From Nemertoderma westbladi (taxonomy: Eukaryota; Xenacoelomorpha; Nemertodermatida; Nemertodermatidae), in assembly GCA_032718475.1 (NCBI GenBank), contig JAUCBJ010002996.1:1-64000 (forward strand): a stretch of 64,000 nucleotides of DNA, in the 5' to 3' direction. The notes under the pieces are model-generated. The model made no database searches and was not told the DNA's origin. It saw only the letters and a program-made list of their open reading frames with translations. Numbering within the stretch: the first letter of the stretch is position 1; the number at the start of each line of letters is the position of its first letter. The position numbers and the translations under genes are program-made. Positions 11,541 through 22,815 of this stretch are shown one piece after another.

Positions 11541-13283
11541 CTTCTATCAACTCCGTCATATCTGCTATATATGAGTTTATTAATATTATAATGAGTTTAT
11601 ATTTAGGCTAGCGAGCGTCGCTGCCTACCCCAATCAGCCCCCGGACAGTGCGAGATCCTCAGCGCCGATGTGTCGTCACCGCTGTACTTTCGCCAATGAC
11701 GTAGCCGCACAACGACAACGACAACCGGCACAAGTCACTCGACTGTCCGTCCCAAAGGCTTAGATACACCTCAGGTTCTTACTGGAGAGTTAGGGTTACT
11801 TTCACAATTGCGACTCGCTACTGTAAACACACCTTAGTAGTAGCATTCGCCTATAAACTCACAAATACCACACACACAATTTGTCACAAATTACACACAC
11901 TCGGGTCACTTGTCCGTTAGTCAGTGCCTTCCAGAATGTCACGTTATTATCATGTATCCTTGGATACTAGCAGTGCGCTATTTATTTCCTATGCTATTCA
12001 ATGGGACAAGCTGTCTATTGTTCTTTTAACTCAATTCTAATTCTAGCGTGGTTGTTGCTATGGTGACATTATGCAAAGCTAGCGGTAGAATTAGGGTAAT
12101 TCCAATGCATACAGATCTGGGATGTTATTTAATAGTAATTCTTTAATGGTCAATGTCCTGTTTTATGCATGGCTTTATGAATTTTATCGGCTATTGACTA
12201 TGTTTGGGAGACTTTTGCACACTCATACGCATAATAAGATAAATCTCCGCTCCCTTGATCTATTAATTAATGGAATTTTGGGAATGTTATAAATTGCGTA
12301 AAAATGGCAATTTATTAAATTCATTAAAAGACATGAATTTAAATTTATTCCCTGAAATTTTATTATTTGATAATTAAATTGACATATTTTGATTCTAGAA
12401 CATGTCTGGGGACACAAGATCCTTAATTCTATGAAAATTGTCTTTTTAAGAATATCGGTAAATGCTACGATATCTTAATTGACTAGAATTGTTGAAGGAT
12501 CTGAATTTTACAGATTTTGATTTATTAGATTTGCAAATATTAAATAATTAATATTTGAGATGGGCACCGATTTATTCCAGAACTTGTCTGGGGACGTTAA
12601 CCACTGATTCTAGAATTTTGTCTTTCAAGTATATCGGTGGGTGCCGCGATATCTTAATCGACTAGAATTACAAATGGTCAAAAGGTTTAACAGATTTATG
12701 TGCGTTTTACGCTACTGTTAGAGGGACATCACGCTACTATATGTATTATTATATACGGTATGAGAGCAATATCGCACGAAGCAATGTCAGTGTGAAGAGG
12801 CAAGTCGTTTCCAAGGTCTACCCAGAGCTTGGTTTAGCTGAGACACGAGGATCTGAACTTTGCATTCCTAATACTCTGCCTACCAATAATACTTGAATAT
12901 AGTAGTGGCTTTATTGTACTTTAATAAGTACGGACATTTCATCTTACTGTAGTCACGTATTTATAATATGATACGGACAGTAAGGAAAGAGAAAAAGAAT
13001 TATTTCTTGCCGTCGCTCTACATATATTATAAGTAATTACGCACGTAATTAACACTAATATATTGCACTAATCTACTAAATAATCGCTAAATAACATTCT
13101 ACTTAAATAAAAATTAAAGAAAACGATTATAATAAAACTACATAGTAATACATACAGAAATATAAAAATAATAAAATAATATAAAATAATAGAGTCACAC
13201 ACCCACTCCATATGTTGTTACGTTATGAAGTCCCTAGATGTTTGAAGGATTAGGGAGGTGGTCGTGGGAAGAGAATCTTGCCT

Positions 13284-16200
13284 TCAACAGTTTCCGGAGA
13301 GTCCACCATTCCCTTCCGGTAAACACAAACGACCGACTGGGTGATTGAGTCGCTGCATCCCGAATACAATTCCAGGTTTCCTCTTCGTCCTGGAATAGTG
13401 ATGATAGAAACATCGCTCTAAGTACACGACGGCCTTACAAAGCCGATTCCAGGAGCTATAGTGGTCCGTCGCTCCCTGCAGGAGAGGTGAGAGTCCCTGC
13501 GAGACGTCTGATGTTCCAGAGCTCCAATCGCTCTCTCTGATCTTCATGAAGGATCCACTCGCGGTGGGGAGGTCCAGATCCACGGCGTCGTCCCTGGCAA
13601 TATGTAATACCGACAGATCTATCCCGGGTTCAAATAACTCCGATCCACCCGTCCGGGTTTTAGGTTTGACTTTCTCCGCTCCCTTGGCTTGTCTAATCTC
13701 AGCCGGAGTAAGATGGGGAGGCCATTCATCCTCCTTACTCAGGAAGTCGGGTTCACCTAGCCGGTCTGGAGTATCTGTCAGTTCTTGAGGAGTTGCTCCT
13801 CTGGAAGCGATGTCGGCTATATTCATCGTCTTGGGGCAATATCTCCATTGATCTACATTGGAGCTAATATCGTCATTATCTGAGGAGTATGGTGTTCCCT
13901 CAGTTGGGTCGTCTCCCTCACTAGTATCATCTTCCCATTCACTCACCTGACAGACGCGATCTTGAAGCAGTCTTTCTCTGAGCGTTCTTCGGGAAGGTCC
14001 AGTAAGGTACCAACCTACTCTAGTTCTTACCGCATAGGTCTGAAGTGGTTGCGGTTGAGCAGGTCGTTTCTCCAATGTCTCCAGCGCCTCATGCGCGTTT
14101 TGACCGATTAATATTTGTACTCCAGGATAATCGGTGTCGAATCTAGGGATGTTAAGTTGTTGGGCATGATCATCTTCGTCCCAATTATAAGGTTCCACTT
14201 GGGTGGTAGCGAAGTTCTTTATTGCCACCATTTTGACTGACCTTATACTGTGTTCTCCTAGTTTATCCTGTGGAGTGGACAACTCACCTATATAATAGTC
14301 GGCAGCCACAGCAGATTTCCAAACCTGCATGATCCCTGACATGTTTAGCTTGGTTCGGAACTTGGGTTGTCCAGCAAAGATGTCTTCGGCTAGTTCTTTA
14401 TCGATGAATGTTCCTGTGCTGCCGGAGTCCAGGAGGGCGTTCACTATATAGCTCTTCTGAGGTCCGTGGACCCGTAACTGGACTACAGGAAATTCTCGGA
14501 TTCCTATATTGGAAGTTGGCGCTTTCCAAGATGGTTGTTGATCAGAAGTAGTTAAGGTAAGGTCGCTGTCTGTGTCTTTCTCATGCATGAGTGCTCGATA
14601 CACTGCGGTGGTGTTTATTAGGTAACAGGATTCGTTTTGGTCGGAGAATTCGTCCGTATAGAATCCTTCCATCTCAGAACTTTGGTCAGTGTCGTTCACA
14701 TCACTGAATTGGACATGTAGTTCGGACTCACTTACCTGACTCGAGCTGTTTCGTTCGAATTCAGTGTGCAACAAGATATGATGTTTTGCGCCGCACTTAG
14801 CACACCTTGCGTCGGAGTAACAGGTTCGCCGTTGGTGTCCTCGTCTGAGGCAATTATAACACAACCGCTTATCCCACATGACTTCACGTCTATCCTCGAG
14901 TGATTTCCTCAGGAATTCATCACACACATTCAAACGGTGGGGCCCGTCGCACAGCACACATTTCGGCTTGATGTTACTTACTTTAACCTTTGCTATGTGG
15001 TGCACACTTGTTCTTTCCTCGGGCTTTCTCACCTGAATTCTTTTAGGAGACGTAGGAGGGGTTTTTTGTACCGGTTCCCTTCTGTCATTGGGTCGAGACT
15101 TGGATTTACTTACCTGATCTTTAGGCATTTTATTGACATAATAAGATCTGTCAGTGTCTTTCCCGCTGTCCTCTCCTTGAGAAGTTTGGCTTTCACCGTC
15201 GTCGGTATAACATACTGGTGTTACCCTTCTCCTAGAAACGGGTTTCTCACTTACCTTACTTTCCGCTTTCTCTCTGGACTGCTTTATGAGCTGTAATTTC
15301 ACCTCGCTATCCAAGAATGACATGAGATCAGCCATGGTAGGGTCTCGTTGTTGTTGTTCCATCATATATAACACCTTCTTGTCCCAGCGTGTACCTACTC
15401 CACCCTTGGGCAAAGTAGATGCTAAGGCTCCTACAACCATAGAATTCTGGTATTCATGAGACTTACCTAACCAATCTAGTTGTCTACAGATCTCCTGAAT
15501 CTCATCGGAAAACTCTATAATCCCGCTGCTAAGAAACTTTCGGGGCGCCATTAATTTCGCATATAAATACCTAGCTATGTTAGTCCTATTACCATACCTG
15601 ATGTTTAGTGTATCCCAAACTTGTCTTAATCCATCTGGATGTCCAATAAATTTTAACGCCATTGACTTGGGAGGTCCTTCCAAACATTCGATGAGGAATC
15701 TAAGTTTCTCTCCATTAGATAGTACAGAGTTCTGTATGTTATCTTTGTAATATTCATTAAAAGGTAACCATTTCATCTCATCTCCATTGAACTTGACGAT
15801 CTCTCCAACCTTTACCGCTTGTCGGGCTTCGGTTCTAGTCATTTGGCGTGTAAAACTTTCTTGAGCCATCGTATTATTGAATAGAGAATTATCGGTATAT
15901 AAGTTTCTCGGATTATTATCAAGTCTAGATGAGATATCATTATCAACAGGTTTATAATTACCCTTAATAGGGTTTACTATAGGAGTTTCTACTTCGCTAG
16001 CAGTATAGATGCATGTAGGCTCCACACCTTGCGCATGGGATACTTCAGACCTAACGGGTTGACACATTGTTACAGGGGGTGGTGGTATACCCTTTTGTGT
16101 GCTCACTAATTTATCGCGTTCTAACGCGATACTTTGCTGCACCTTTTGCAACTCTAACCTACTTTCCCTTACTGTTCCCTTGAGCTGCTGGACAGTCTCT

Positions 16201-16856
16201 TCCATTTCCCGGACCTGCTGAGAGGAGCACAAACAGTGTTCCCTCAGCTGCTCGAGCAGGAGACCCATCTCCCGTCGTCCCTCAGCTACCCACTCAACCG
16301 CCGAAGCGGGAGTCGCCAACGTTGTAGCGGGCGAGCGAGAGACGACGGGCGATAAATTCTTAATATCTCGCTCGGCGTCCAGGATGGGTTCGGACTCGGG
16401 AACAGTCCTACTGGGCACAGGTAGTTTCGTGCTGTGCAAAGGGAATTTAGAGGTAGGTTCTGGGAGTACAGGTGTCTCTATCACCGCAGGGGTGGCTTTG
16501 AGAACAGGCCTAATTATTTCAGACTCATCTACTATAGTAGGGAGTCTTTCTACTGTAATAATTTGGTCTGTGGGTTCTGTACTACCTAAGTCTGTGCTAG
16601 CTAGTCTCACCGCAGGAGGCAAATTAGGTAACTTCGGACAGTGTGGCATTCTTCTACGCCTGCTTGAAAAAGATTTATTACCTCTACTTTCGGGATCTCT
16701 TATATCACCTTCATCGGAGGAGGCAAATAACTGTCTTCCAATTTGTCTCCTCAAGTCTGCTTCTGCCACTGCCTCTGCCGCTTTTCTTTCCGCTTCTGCC
16801 GCTGCTACTTTTCTTTCTTCTATCCTTTCAAGACACTGTCCAAGTCGAAGACTCAT
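13284..16856 (-). CDS. Gag-protease polyprotein with internally deleted pol (BEL/Pao)
   Basis: About 1190 residues from the first in-frame ATG (16854-16856); the frame is open upstream to 16907, where the ATG of element 1 is replaced by ATA. In order it has a short coiled-coil segment (VAAAEAERKAAEAVAEAD), a low-complexity linker, the Pao Gag core (DUF1759-like; FNGDEMKWLPFNEYYKDNI to about LMSFLDSEVKLQL), two CCHC-type knuckles (CVLCDGPHRLNVC; CYNCLRRGHQRRTC), and a retroviral-type aspartic protease with the DSGSTGTFID active site. After TYAVRTRVGWYLTGP an acidic linker leads straight to the end of RNase H (WRYCPKTMNIADIASRGATP). Thus RT and most of RNase H were removed without breaking the frame. 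The protein could assemble and process particles but cannot reverse-transcribe. Confidence 0.9.
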   Translation of the reverse strand: MSLRLGQCLERIEERKVAAAEAERKAAEAVAEADLRRQIGRQLFASSDEGDIRDPESRGNKSFSSRRRRMPHCPKLPNLPPAVRLASTDLGSTEPTDQIITVERLPTIVDESEIIRPVLKATPAVIETPVLPEPTSKFPLHSTKLPVPSRTVPESEPILDAERDIKNLSPVVSRSPATTLATPASAVEWVAEGRREMGLLLEQLREHCLCSSQQVREMEETVQQLKGTVRESRLELQKVQQSIALERDKLVSTQKGIPPPPVTMCQPVRSEVSHAQGVEPTCIYTASEVETPIVNPIKGNYKPVDNDISSRLDNNPRNLYTDNSLFNNTMAQESFTRQMTRTEARQAVKVGEIVKFNGDEMKWLPFNEYYKDNIQNSVLSNGEKLRFLIECLEGPPKSMALKFIGHPDGLRQVWDTLNIRYGNRTNIARYLYAKLMAPRKFLSSGIIEFSDEIQEICRQLDWLGKSHEYQNSMVVGALASTLPKGGVGTRWDKKVLYMMEQQQRDPTMADLMSFLDSEVKLQLIKQSREKAESKVSEKPVSRRRVTPVCYTDDGESQTSQGEDSGKDTDRSYYVNKMPKDQVSKSKSRPNDRREPVQKTPPTSPKRIQVRKPEERTSVHHIAKVKVSNIKPKCVLCDGPHRLNVCDEFLRKSLEDRREVMWDKRLCYNCLRRGHQRRTCYSDARCAKCGAKHHILLHTEFERNSSSQVSESELHVQFSDVNDTDQSSEMEGFYTDEFSDQNESCYLINTTAVYRALMHEKDTDSDLTLTTSDQQPSWKAPTSNIGIREFPVVQLRVHGPQKSYIVNALLDSGSTGTFIDKELAEDIFAGQPKFRTKLNMSGIMQVWKSAVAADYYIGELSTPQDKLGEHSIRSVKMVAIKNFATTQVEPYNWDEDDHAQQLNIPRFDTDYPGVQILIGQNAHEALETLEKRPAQPQPLQTYAVRTRVGWYLTGPSRRTLRERLLQDRVCQVSEWEDDTSEGDDPTEGTPYSSDNDDISSNVDQWRYCPKTMNIADIASRGATPQELTDTPDRLGEPDFLSKEDEWPPHLTPAEIRQAKGAEKVKPKTRTGGSELFEPGIDLSVLHIARDDAVDLDLPTASGSFMKIRESDWSSGTSDVSQGLSPLLQGATDHYSSWNRLCKAVVYLERCFYHHYSRTKRKPGIVFGMQRLNHPVGRLCLPEGNGGLSGNC

Positions 16857-16907
16857 TCTAACACTTTTCAAAAAACTATCTGACAGTGCCCGTTTTGTGT
16901 CAGGTAT

Positions 16908-19160
16908 GTTTGATTGTACAGTTGAATGCCTACTGCTATATTACAGTTAAAGCAAGTCTAGTAATTCAGTATCACTGTTAGCCTAGTAATTAATTACCGA
17001 TACTGCTACTCAGTGTAGCGTGATATATATATAATATATTAGAATACCGGTATGCTTATAGTATATATATAAGTATTATTACAGACTAGGTTTATCACAG
17101 AATATCGGTATATAATTTTAGCATAAATATATAAATATATAATAGGCCTATCGTGAATACCGGTATACAGCTTACAGTTTATAGTATATATAAGTATAAT
17201 TCTGGACTAGAATTAATTACAAAGTACCGGTATAATTTCAGCCTAAATTTATAGAAATAAAGATAATAGGCTTATCGTAAATACCGGTATATCAATTATT
17301 TTAAATAATTGAATTTCTGAATTTTAGGGTTACTTGGTTACTTTACTTACTTTATTACCGTTATTTGAGCAGTAGTCCAACTGATATTGAAACCTAATGG
17401 TTGTATGACAGGCCTACTATCTATAAATCGTTAGAGTTGATTTATAATATATATATACCCGTTTAATGGGTTTTGTCAGTATTTGAAATAAATGTTATTA
17501 TTTCTGGGAAGGAGTCACTACACAGAAGCTGTGCGCTCTCAGTGAAGTGCTACTTGTTAGACACTAAAACAAATAATTCTAATTTACCTAAGTTACTTAA
17601 TACTACAAATTACGTACAATTCGGGTGAGATTTCAATCTCTAAATAAACACAAAAATTTACAAAAAACACAAATACGAATTTTTAGGGTAATTTTACAAG
17701 AAGTCTACAAACCAGCCTAACAAAGGGTTAGAAATCTGGTTATTACAACGGACAGGGTACTACGGTATTTGAAAATAATAAGTAGTAGTGAATATATTAC
17801 GCTGTCCAGATAGGAAAATACCACCGTCTGACGACCTATAGCCGTATCGCTATAGGTACTACGTTATGTATCACGGAGTGTCCCTACCTAGAAGTTAATT
17901 ACCGCGGTCTACCAGAACCAACGTGCCTATTAACCACTTTACAACACAATACACTGCCTACACACTAATTACTTTCGGAAAGCACTGTACACTAAACCCT
18001 AAATTAGGTACGAGTACTTGTACAACAGATAATCAGTAGTTAAAAATACTTGAACAGCTAAAAGAACCACGGCATCTGCTGGAGTGACCGGTGCACAAAA
18101 TCACCAGTCTTTACCTACGCCAAGCAGCCCGTGTAGTACCGGGGTTAATTTAACTATAGCGGTATATATAACAAGCACAATTACTGTAGGAATAAACTTG
18201 GGGAATGAATGTTGCGAATAATAGCATAAACTCTGAATAATAAATATTACGCTACGCGTACAAACTACTCAAACAAAATGCAGACCAAACACTGACAGAC
18301 TACTATCAAGCCTAAACAAACTACGGTATGTGCAGACTCCGAAACGGTTAGTTAGTATGCGCGCTAACCGAGTAGTACGCCTTATTCTTTAAGAGGGGGT
18401 TTACCTCACAGCACTGGAAGCCCCTACTTACTAACTGGCACTTTATCGGACATGCACTCTACACACAACGCAATCCCTCAGACCTAATAACAGCTAGGCA
18501 ACAATTCAGCCTACAGATTATCAAAATAAGAATATTACGCTACCCGTACAGACTACACAAACAAAGTACAGACCAAACGCTGTCAGCCTACTATCAAGCC
18601 TAAATAAACCACAGTACATGCAGACTCCAAAATGGTTAGTTAGTATGCGCGCTAACCGAGTAGTACGACTTATTCTTTAAGAGGGGGTTTACCTCACAGC
18701 ACTGGAAGCCCCTACTTACTAACTGGCACTTTATTGGACATACACTCTACACACACTACAGTCCTTCAGACTTAACAACAGTCAGACAACAGCTCAGCCT
18801 ACAAATTCTCTATACAATCTGAACAGGCTTACACGCCTTCTGCTCAATATTGGCCTACAAACAAATAAAACTGACAGAAATAAGTAAACCATACAAAGGA
18901 ATAAGGGGTGATCAATCCCTAATCCCTTAGCAGCCTACAATATACAATATATCACAATCGAAATAATACTGCTGTACCTGTACTGCAGTAAGTACCGGTA
19001 CGGGTGATCAGGCAGTCAGGCCTACTGGTTAACGGTCGACCGGTACTTTAGCTTTATTGCCTACCGCAATACAGAAGCAATATCTGCTATTGTTCTTTAC
19101 CAGAACAATATTAAACTGCATTTAGTGCCTACACTGCAATACAGACTAAATATCCGTTAT
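16908..19160 (-). other. Long 5' leader of element 2
   Basis: Untranslated leader of about 2.25 kb, homologous to 2358-4566. It carries repeated ACCGGT palindromes (17000-17300) and a tandem duplication of 288 bp (marker at 18332 and 18620). The sequence next to the 5' LTR (minus strand ATAACGGATA) does not begin with TGG, so a standard tRNA primer-binding site is not evident. Confidence 0.7.
18270..18840 (-). repeat. 288-bp tandem duplication in the element 2 leader
   Basis: Two direct copies with GAGGGGGTTTACCTCACAGC cores spaced 288 bp apart, matching the arrangement in element 1 at 3700-4260. It is a family feature of the leader and could act in packaging or translation; no function can be read from the sequence. 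Confidence 0.75.
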
Positions 19161-20407
19161 TGTTCGCGCTTTCAGACCTTTGGCAGTTTAACCCGCCAAA
19201 TTAGGATGTCTTCTAGATAATAAATCGCTTTTAGCCTCTGACAAGTATTTGATTCACTACACTAGTCGAAACCAATCTGTGCGCGATCATTCACCCGCTG
19301 GATATACCCGGGAGATTGGGTTCGACGGCTTAATCGTATTGCTATGTAAGCCTACTGTATTATTCGACTGATCGTGTTATATAATCTCTGACAATATTAT
19401 TCACCTTCGGGGAATATTAGCAGTTCCTTTAGGACGTGGCGCTCTATCTATATAAACAGAGTTATGACTTAAACTACTCACAACGATATGGCTTAGTTAT
19501 AATTCACATATATGGCGCATTCTTTAGGAAATGCTTCGTTATCAGTCTCACTCATACACAATGCTGCACAATACTGCACACTAATCTGCCGATCTTCACT
19601 GATTTTAGTCACATATAAAAGGAACACAGACCGACTCATGTAGGGTCTATCAAATAACATTAGATTCACTTCAAACAACTTTAACATAAGTCGCAATCGT
19701 TATATGTAACCTGTCTCTCTTACCTTCGGTATATCAAGAATATTGGGGTTTCGGGGTTATTTCTCGTTATTCCAATATAATATTTCATCAACCATATAAT
19801 GAATAACCGACAGTAAATAGCAGTATAACGTTATAAAAGTATGCACGACAAGACCAGCCAAGCATTGAGTAAGTTGTTAACCATTGAGTTACCCAGTTGA
19901 GTTAGGTTAGTAGGTAAGTATTGAGTTGCACAGATAACGGATATATGTCCTTATAATTAAGCCTACTAGTGTTAGGCTAAAAGCAGAACAGCACAAAATA
20001 TTCCAAAGCCGTTCTTCCTGGCTCAGGACAGAATGATAACACTGCCCATAATGCATTGCGTGATTTCTCGGAAATTTCTGTACAAGAGCAGTAAAAACGC
20101 TCTGATTGGTTGACTGAACTAAGAGACACCGTAGAACAAAGAAAATCGACACGTATGAATATCAGCTGTTAACCGTCGTCATAGTAACTACTGTTCAAGA
20201 GTATCTAGCCCCTTTTGCGTCACGGAATTGCCATAGAATCATGAACTATGCCTTCCACAGTACACATACGGAAGAAATAGCTCTTAGATCCTCTAAAAAC
20301 ACCGATACAGCAATAATACGGCCTCTTACGCCTATTAAACCAACTACAGAGTATTTTACGGGAAAAATAAGGAAAAATAACCGGGCAATTCAGCAAAAGC
20401 TTTTACA
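19161..20407 (-). repeat. 5' LTR of element 2
   Basis: 1247 bp, TG...CA, followed on its right by the CTATT duplication. It is nearly identical to 8915-10161. For a minus-strand element this is the copy that would drive transcription towards lower coordinates. Confidence 0.95.
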
Positions 20408-20412
20408 CTATT
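20408..20412. repeat. Target-site duplication CTATT, right copy
   Basis: Matches 8910-8914. See the left copy. Confidence 0.9.
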
Positions 20413-20744
20413 AAAGAGGTGACAAGCCAAAGGATGTGTGGACGCGCTTTAGGCTGTCATCTACTAGCCAGCCGGTTGAGAAAGGTCGGTCGTGTCGCTC
20501 GGCTTATAGCGATCGGACTTGCCTAGGTCGGGAGCCGCAAGACGAATAGCATATAGTCGTGGAATCGTGCCCCAAGTTATTCCTAATTCGCCAGCAATTT
20601 CCTGGAATTTCAGCCTCGGTGACTTAACTGACACTACCGACACCGAGGCTATAAGTTTTATTTCAGAGTTCAATTAATAACCTCGATTAGAATTAATGTG
20701 GTGGCGGAAATTATTAGGTGTTTATATTTTCAAGTATAAATACA
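20413..20744. other. Unique spacer with a short hairpin
   Basis: Flank between element 2 and the minisatellite. It includes a perfect 10-bp inverted repeat (AGCCTCGGTG at 20612 and its complement ending at 20650). A minus-strand frame over 20464-20673 has no ATG start. It contains a helix-turn-helix-looking stretch (FQEIAGELGITWGTIPRLY), perhaps a relic of a transposase N-terminus; this is weak. Confidence 0.4.
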
Positions 20745-22815
20745 TACTTAAATCTATCGTAAATATTTTAATATTTACCTTACTTCATTGTCTCGTACTT
20801 AAATTTACCGTAAATATTTACCTTACTTCATACTTAAATCTCCTCTAATATTTACCTTACTTCATACTTAAATCTACCGTAAATATTTTAATATTTACCT
20901 TACTTCATTGTCTCGTACTTAAATTTACCGTAAATATTTACCTTACTTCATACTTAAATCTACCGTAAATATTTTAATATTTACCTTACTTCATTGTCTC
21001 GTACTTAAATCTACCGTAAATATTTACCTTACTTCATACTTAAATCTACCGTAAATATTTACCTTACTTCATACTTAAATCTACCGTAAATATTTTAATA
21101 TTTACCTTACTTCATTGTCTCGTACTTAAATTTACCGTAAATATTTACCTTACTTCATACTTAAATCTACCGTAAATATTTTAATATTTACCTTACTTCA
21201 TTGTCTCGTACTTAAATTTACCGTAAATATTTACCTTACTTCATACTTAAATCTACCGTAAATATTTTAATATTTACCTTACTTCATTGTCTCGTACTTA
21301 AATTTACCGTAAATATTTACCTTACTTCATACTTAAATCTACCGTAAATATTTTAATATTTGCCTTACTTCATTGTCTCGTACTTAAATCTACCGTAAAT
21401 ATTTACCTTACTTCATACTTAAATCTACCGTAAATATTTACCTTACTTCATACTTAAATCTACCGTAAATATTTACCTTACTTCATACTTAAATCTACCG
21501 TAAATATTTACCTTACTTCATACTTAAATCTACCGTAAATATTTACCTTACTTCATACTTAAATCTACCGTAAATATTTACCTTACTTCATACTTAAATT
21601 TACCGTAAATATTTACCTTACTTCATACTTAAATCTACCGTAAATATTCACATTACTTCATACTTAAATCTACCGTAAATATTTACCTTACTTCATACTT
21701 AAATCTACCGTAAATATTTTAATATTTACCTTACTTCATTGTCTCGTACTTAAATCTACCGCAAATATTTACCTTACTTCATACTTAAATCTACCGTAAA
21801 TATTTACCTTACTTCATACTTAAATTTACCGTAAATATTTACCTTACTTCATACTTAAATCTACCGTAAATATTCACATTACTTCATACTTAAATTTACC
21901 GTAAATATTTACCTTACTTCATACTTAAATCTACCGTAAATATTTTAATATTTACCTTACTTCATTGTCTCGTACTTAAATCTACCGTAAATATTTACCT
22001 TACTTCATACTTAAATCTACCGTAAATATTTACCTTACTTCATACTTAAATTTACCGTAAATATTTACCTTACTTCATACTTAAATTTACCGTAAATATT
22101 TACCTTACTTCATACTTAAATCTACCGTAAATATTTACCTTACTTCATACTTAAATCTACTGTAAATATTTACCTTACTTCATACTTAAATTTACTGTAA
22201 ATATTTACCTTACTTCATACTTAAATCTACCGTAAATATTCACATTACTTCATACTTAAATCTACCGTAAATATTTACCTTACTTCATACTTAAATTTAC
22301 CGTAAATATTTACCTTACTTCATACTTAAATTTACCGTAAATACTGTATTTACCTTACTTCATACTTAAATCTACTGTAAATATTTACCTTACTTCATAC
22401 TTAAATCTACCGTAAATATTCACATTACTTCATACTTAAATCTACCGTAAATATTTACCTTACTTCATACTTAAATCTACCGTAAATATTAACCTTACTT
22501 CATACTTAAATCTACCGTAAATATTTACCTTACTTCATACTTAAATCTACCGTAAATATTAACCTTACTTCATACTTAAATCTACCGTAAATATTTACCT
22601 TACTTCATACTTAAATCTACCGTAAATATTTACCTTACTTCATACTTAAATCTACTGTAAATATTTACCTTACTTCATACTTAAATTTACTGTAAATATT
22701 TACCTTACTTCATACTTAAATCTACCGTAAATATTTACCTTACTTCATACTTAAATCTACCGTAAATATTTACCTTACTTCATACTTAAATCTACCGTAA
22801 ATATTTACCTTACTT
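20745..22815. repeat. Minisatellite of 35-bp units with interspersed 51-bp units
   Basis: About 2.07 kb of head-to-tail units. The basic unit has 35 bp and reads TACTTAAATCTACCGTAAAT followed by ATTTACCTTACTTCA. A 51-bp variant, concentrated in the left half, carries an extra TTTAATAT-type insert and a TTGTCTCG end. In the left part the 51 and 35 units alternate, giving an 86-bp higher-order repeat; the right part is nearly pure 35-mers. Recurrent point variants (CCG/CTG, ATCT/ATTT, TATTCACATT) mark sub-blocks copied together. Confidence 0.97.

Larger units (their letters stand above)
10162..13283 (-). other. 3' internal region of element 2, pol replaced by sequence of unknown origin
   Basis: In a full BEL/Pao element this position would carry integrase and sometimes an envelope-like frame. 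Here there is no integrase zinc finger or DDE core that I can recognise. It contains two ATG-initiated small frames (10240-10446 and 11202-11540). It also has a diverged direct repeat with the motif TCTAGAACATGTCTGGGGAC / TCCAGAACTTGTCTGGGGAC (about 12395 and 12575) and AT-rich DNA. It may be decayed pol or captured sequence. Confidence 0.5.
8915..20407 (-). mobile_element. Complete but non-autonomous BEL/Pao LTR retrotransposon (element 2)
   Basis: An 11,493-bp insertion with two 1247-bp LTRs (8915-10161 and 19161-20407), both TG...CA, differing at about three positions by eye, and the 5-bp duplication CTATT on each side. The minus-strand internal order is long leader, one frame for Gag, zinc knuckles and protease fused to the tail of RNase H, then about 3.1 kb without a long frame. 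Reverse transcriptase and most of RNase H are absent and no integrase is recognisable. The purine-rich stretch GGGAGCGG directly precedes the 3' LTR (minus strand) and can serve as polypurine tract. Near-identical LTRs mean recent movement, which must have used RT and integrase from another copy. Confidence 0.95.

Noticed and set aside
16384-16950. 188-aa plus-strand frame opposite the Gag gene
   Set aside because: Shadow of the Gag reading frame in low-complexity DNA; its Ser/Leu/Ala-rich product mirrors the Glu/Ala/Lys repeats on the other strand.
20464-20673. Helix-turn-helix protein
   Set aside because: No ATG start and only a 20-residue HTH-like stretch; could be chance or a tiny transposase relic.
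20745-22815. CRISPR-like array
   Set aside because: Units follow each other without unique spacers and the DNA is eukaryotic; it is a minisatellite.
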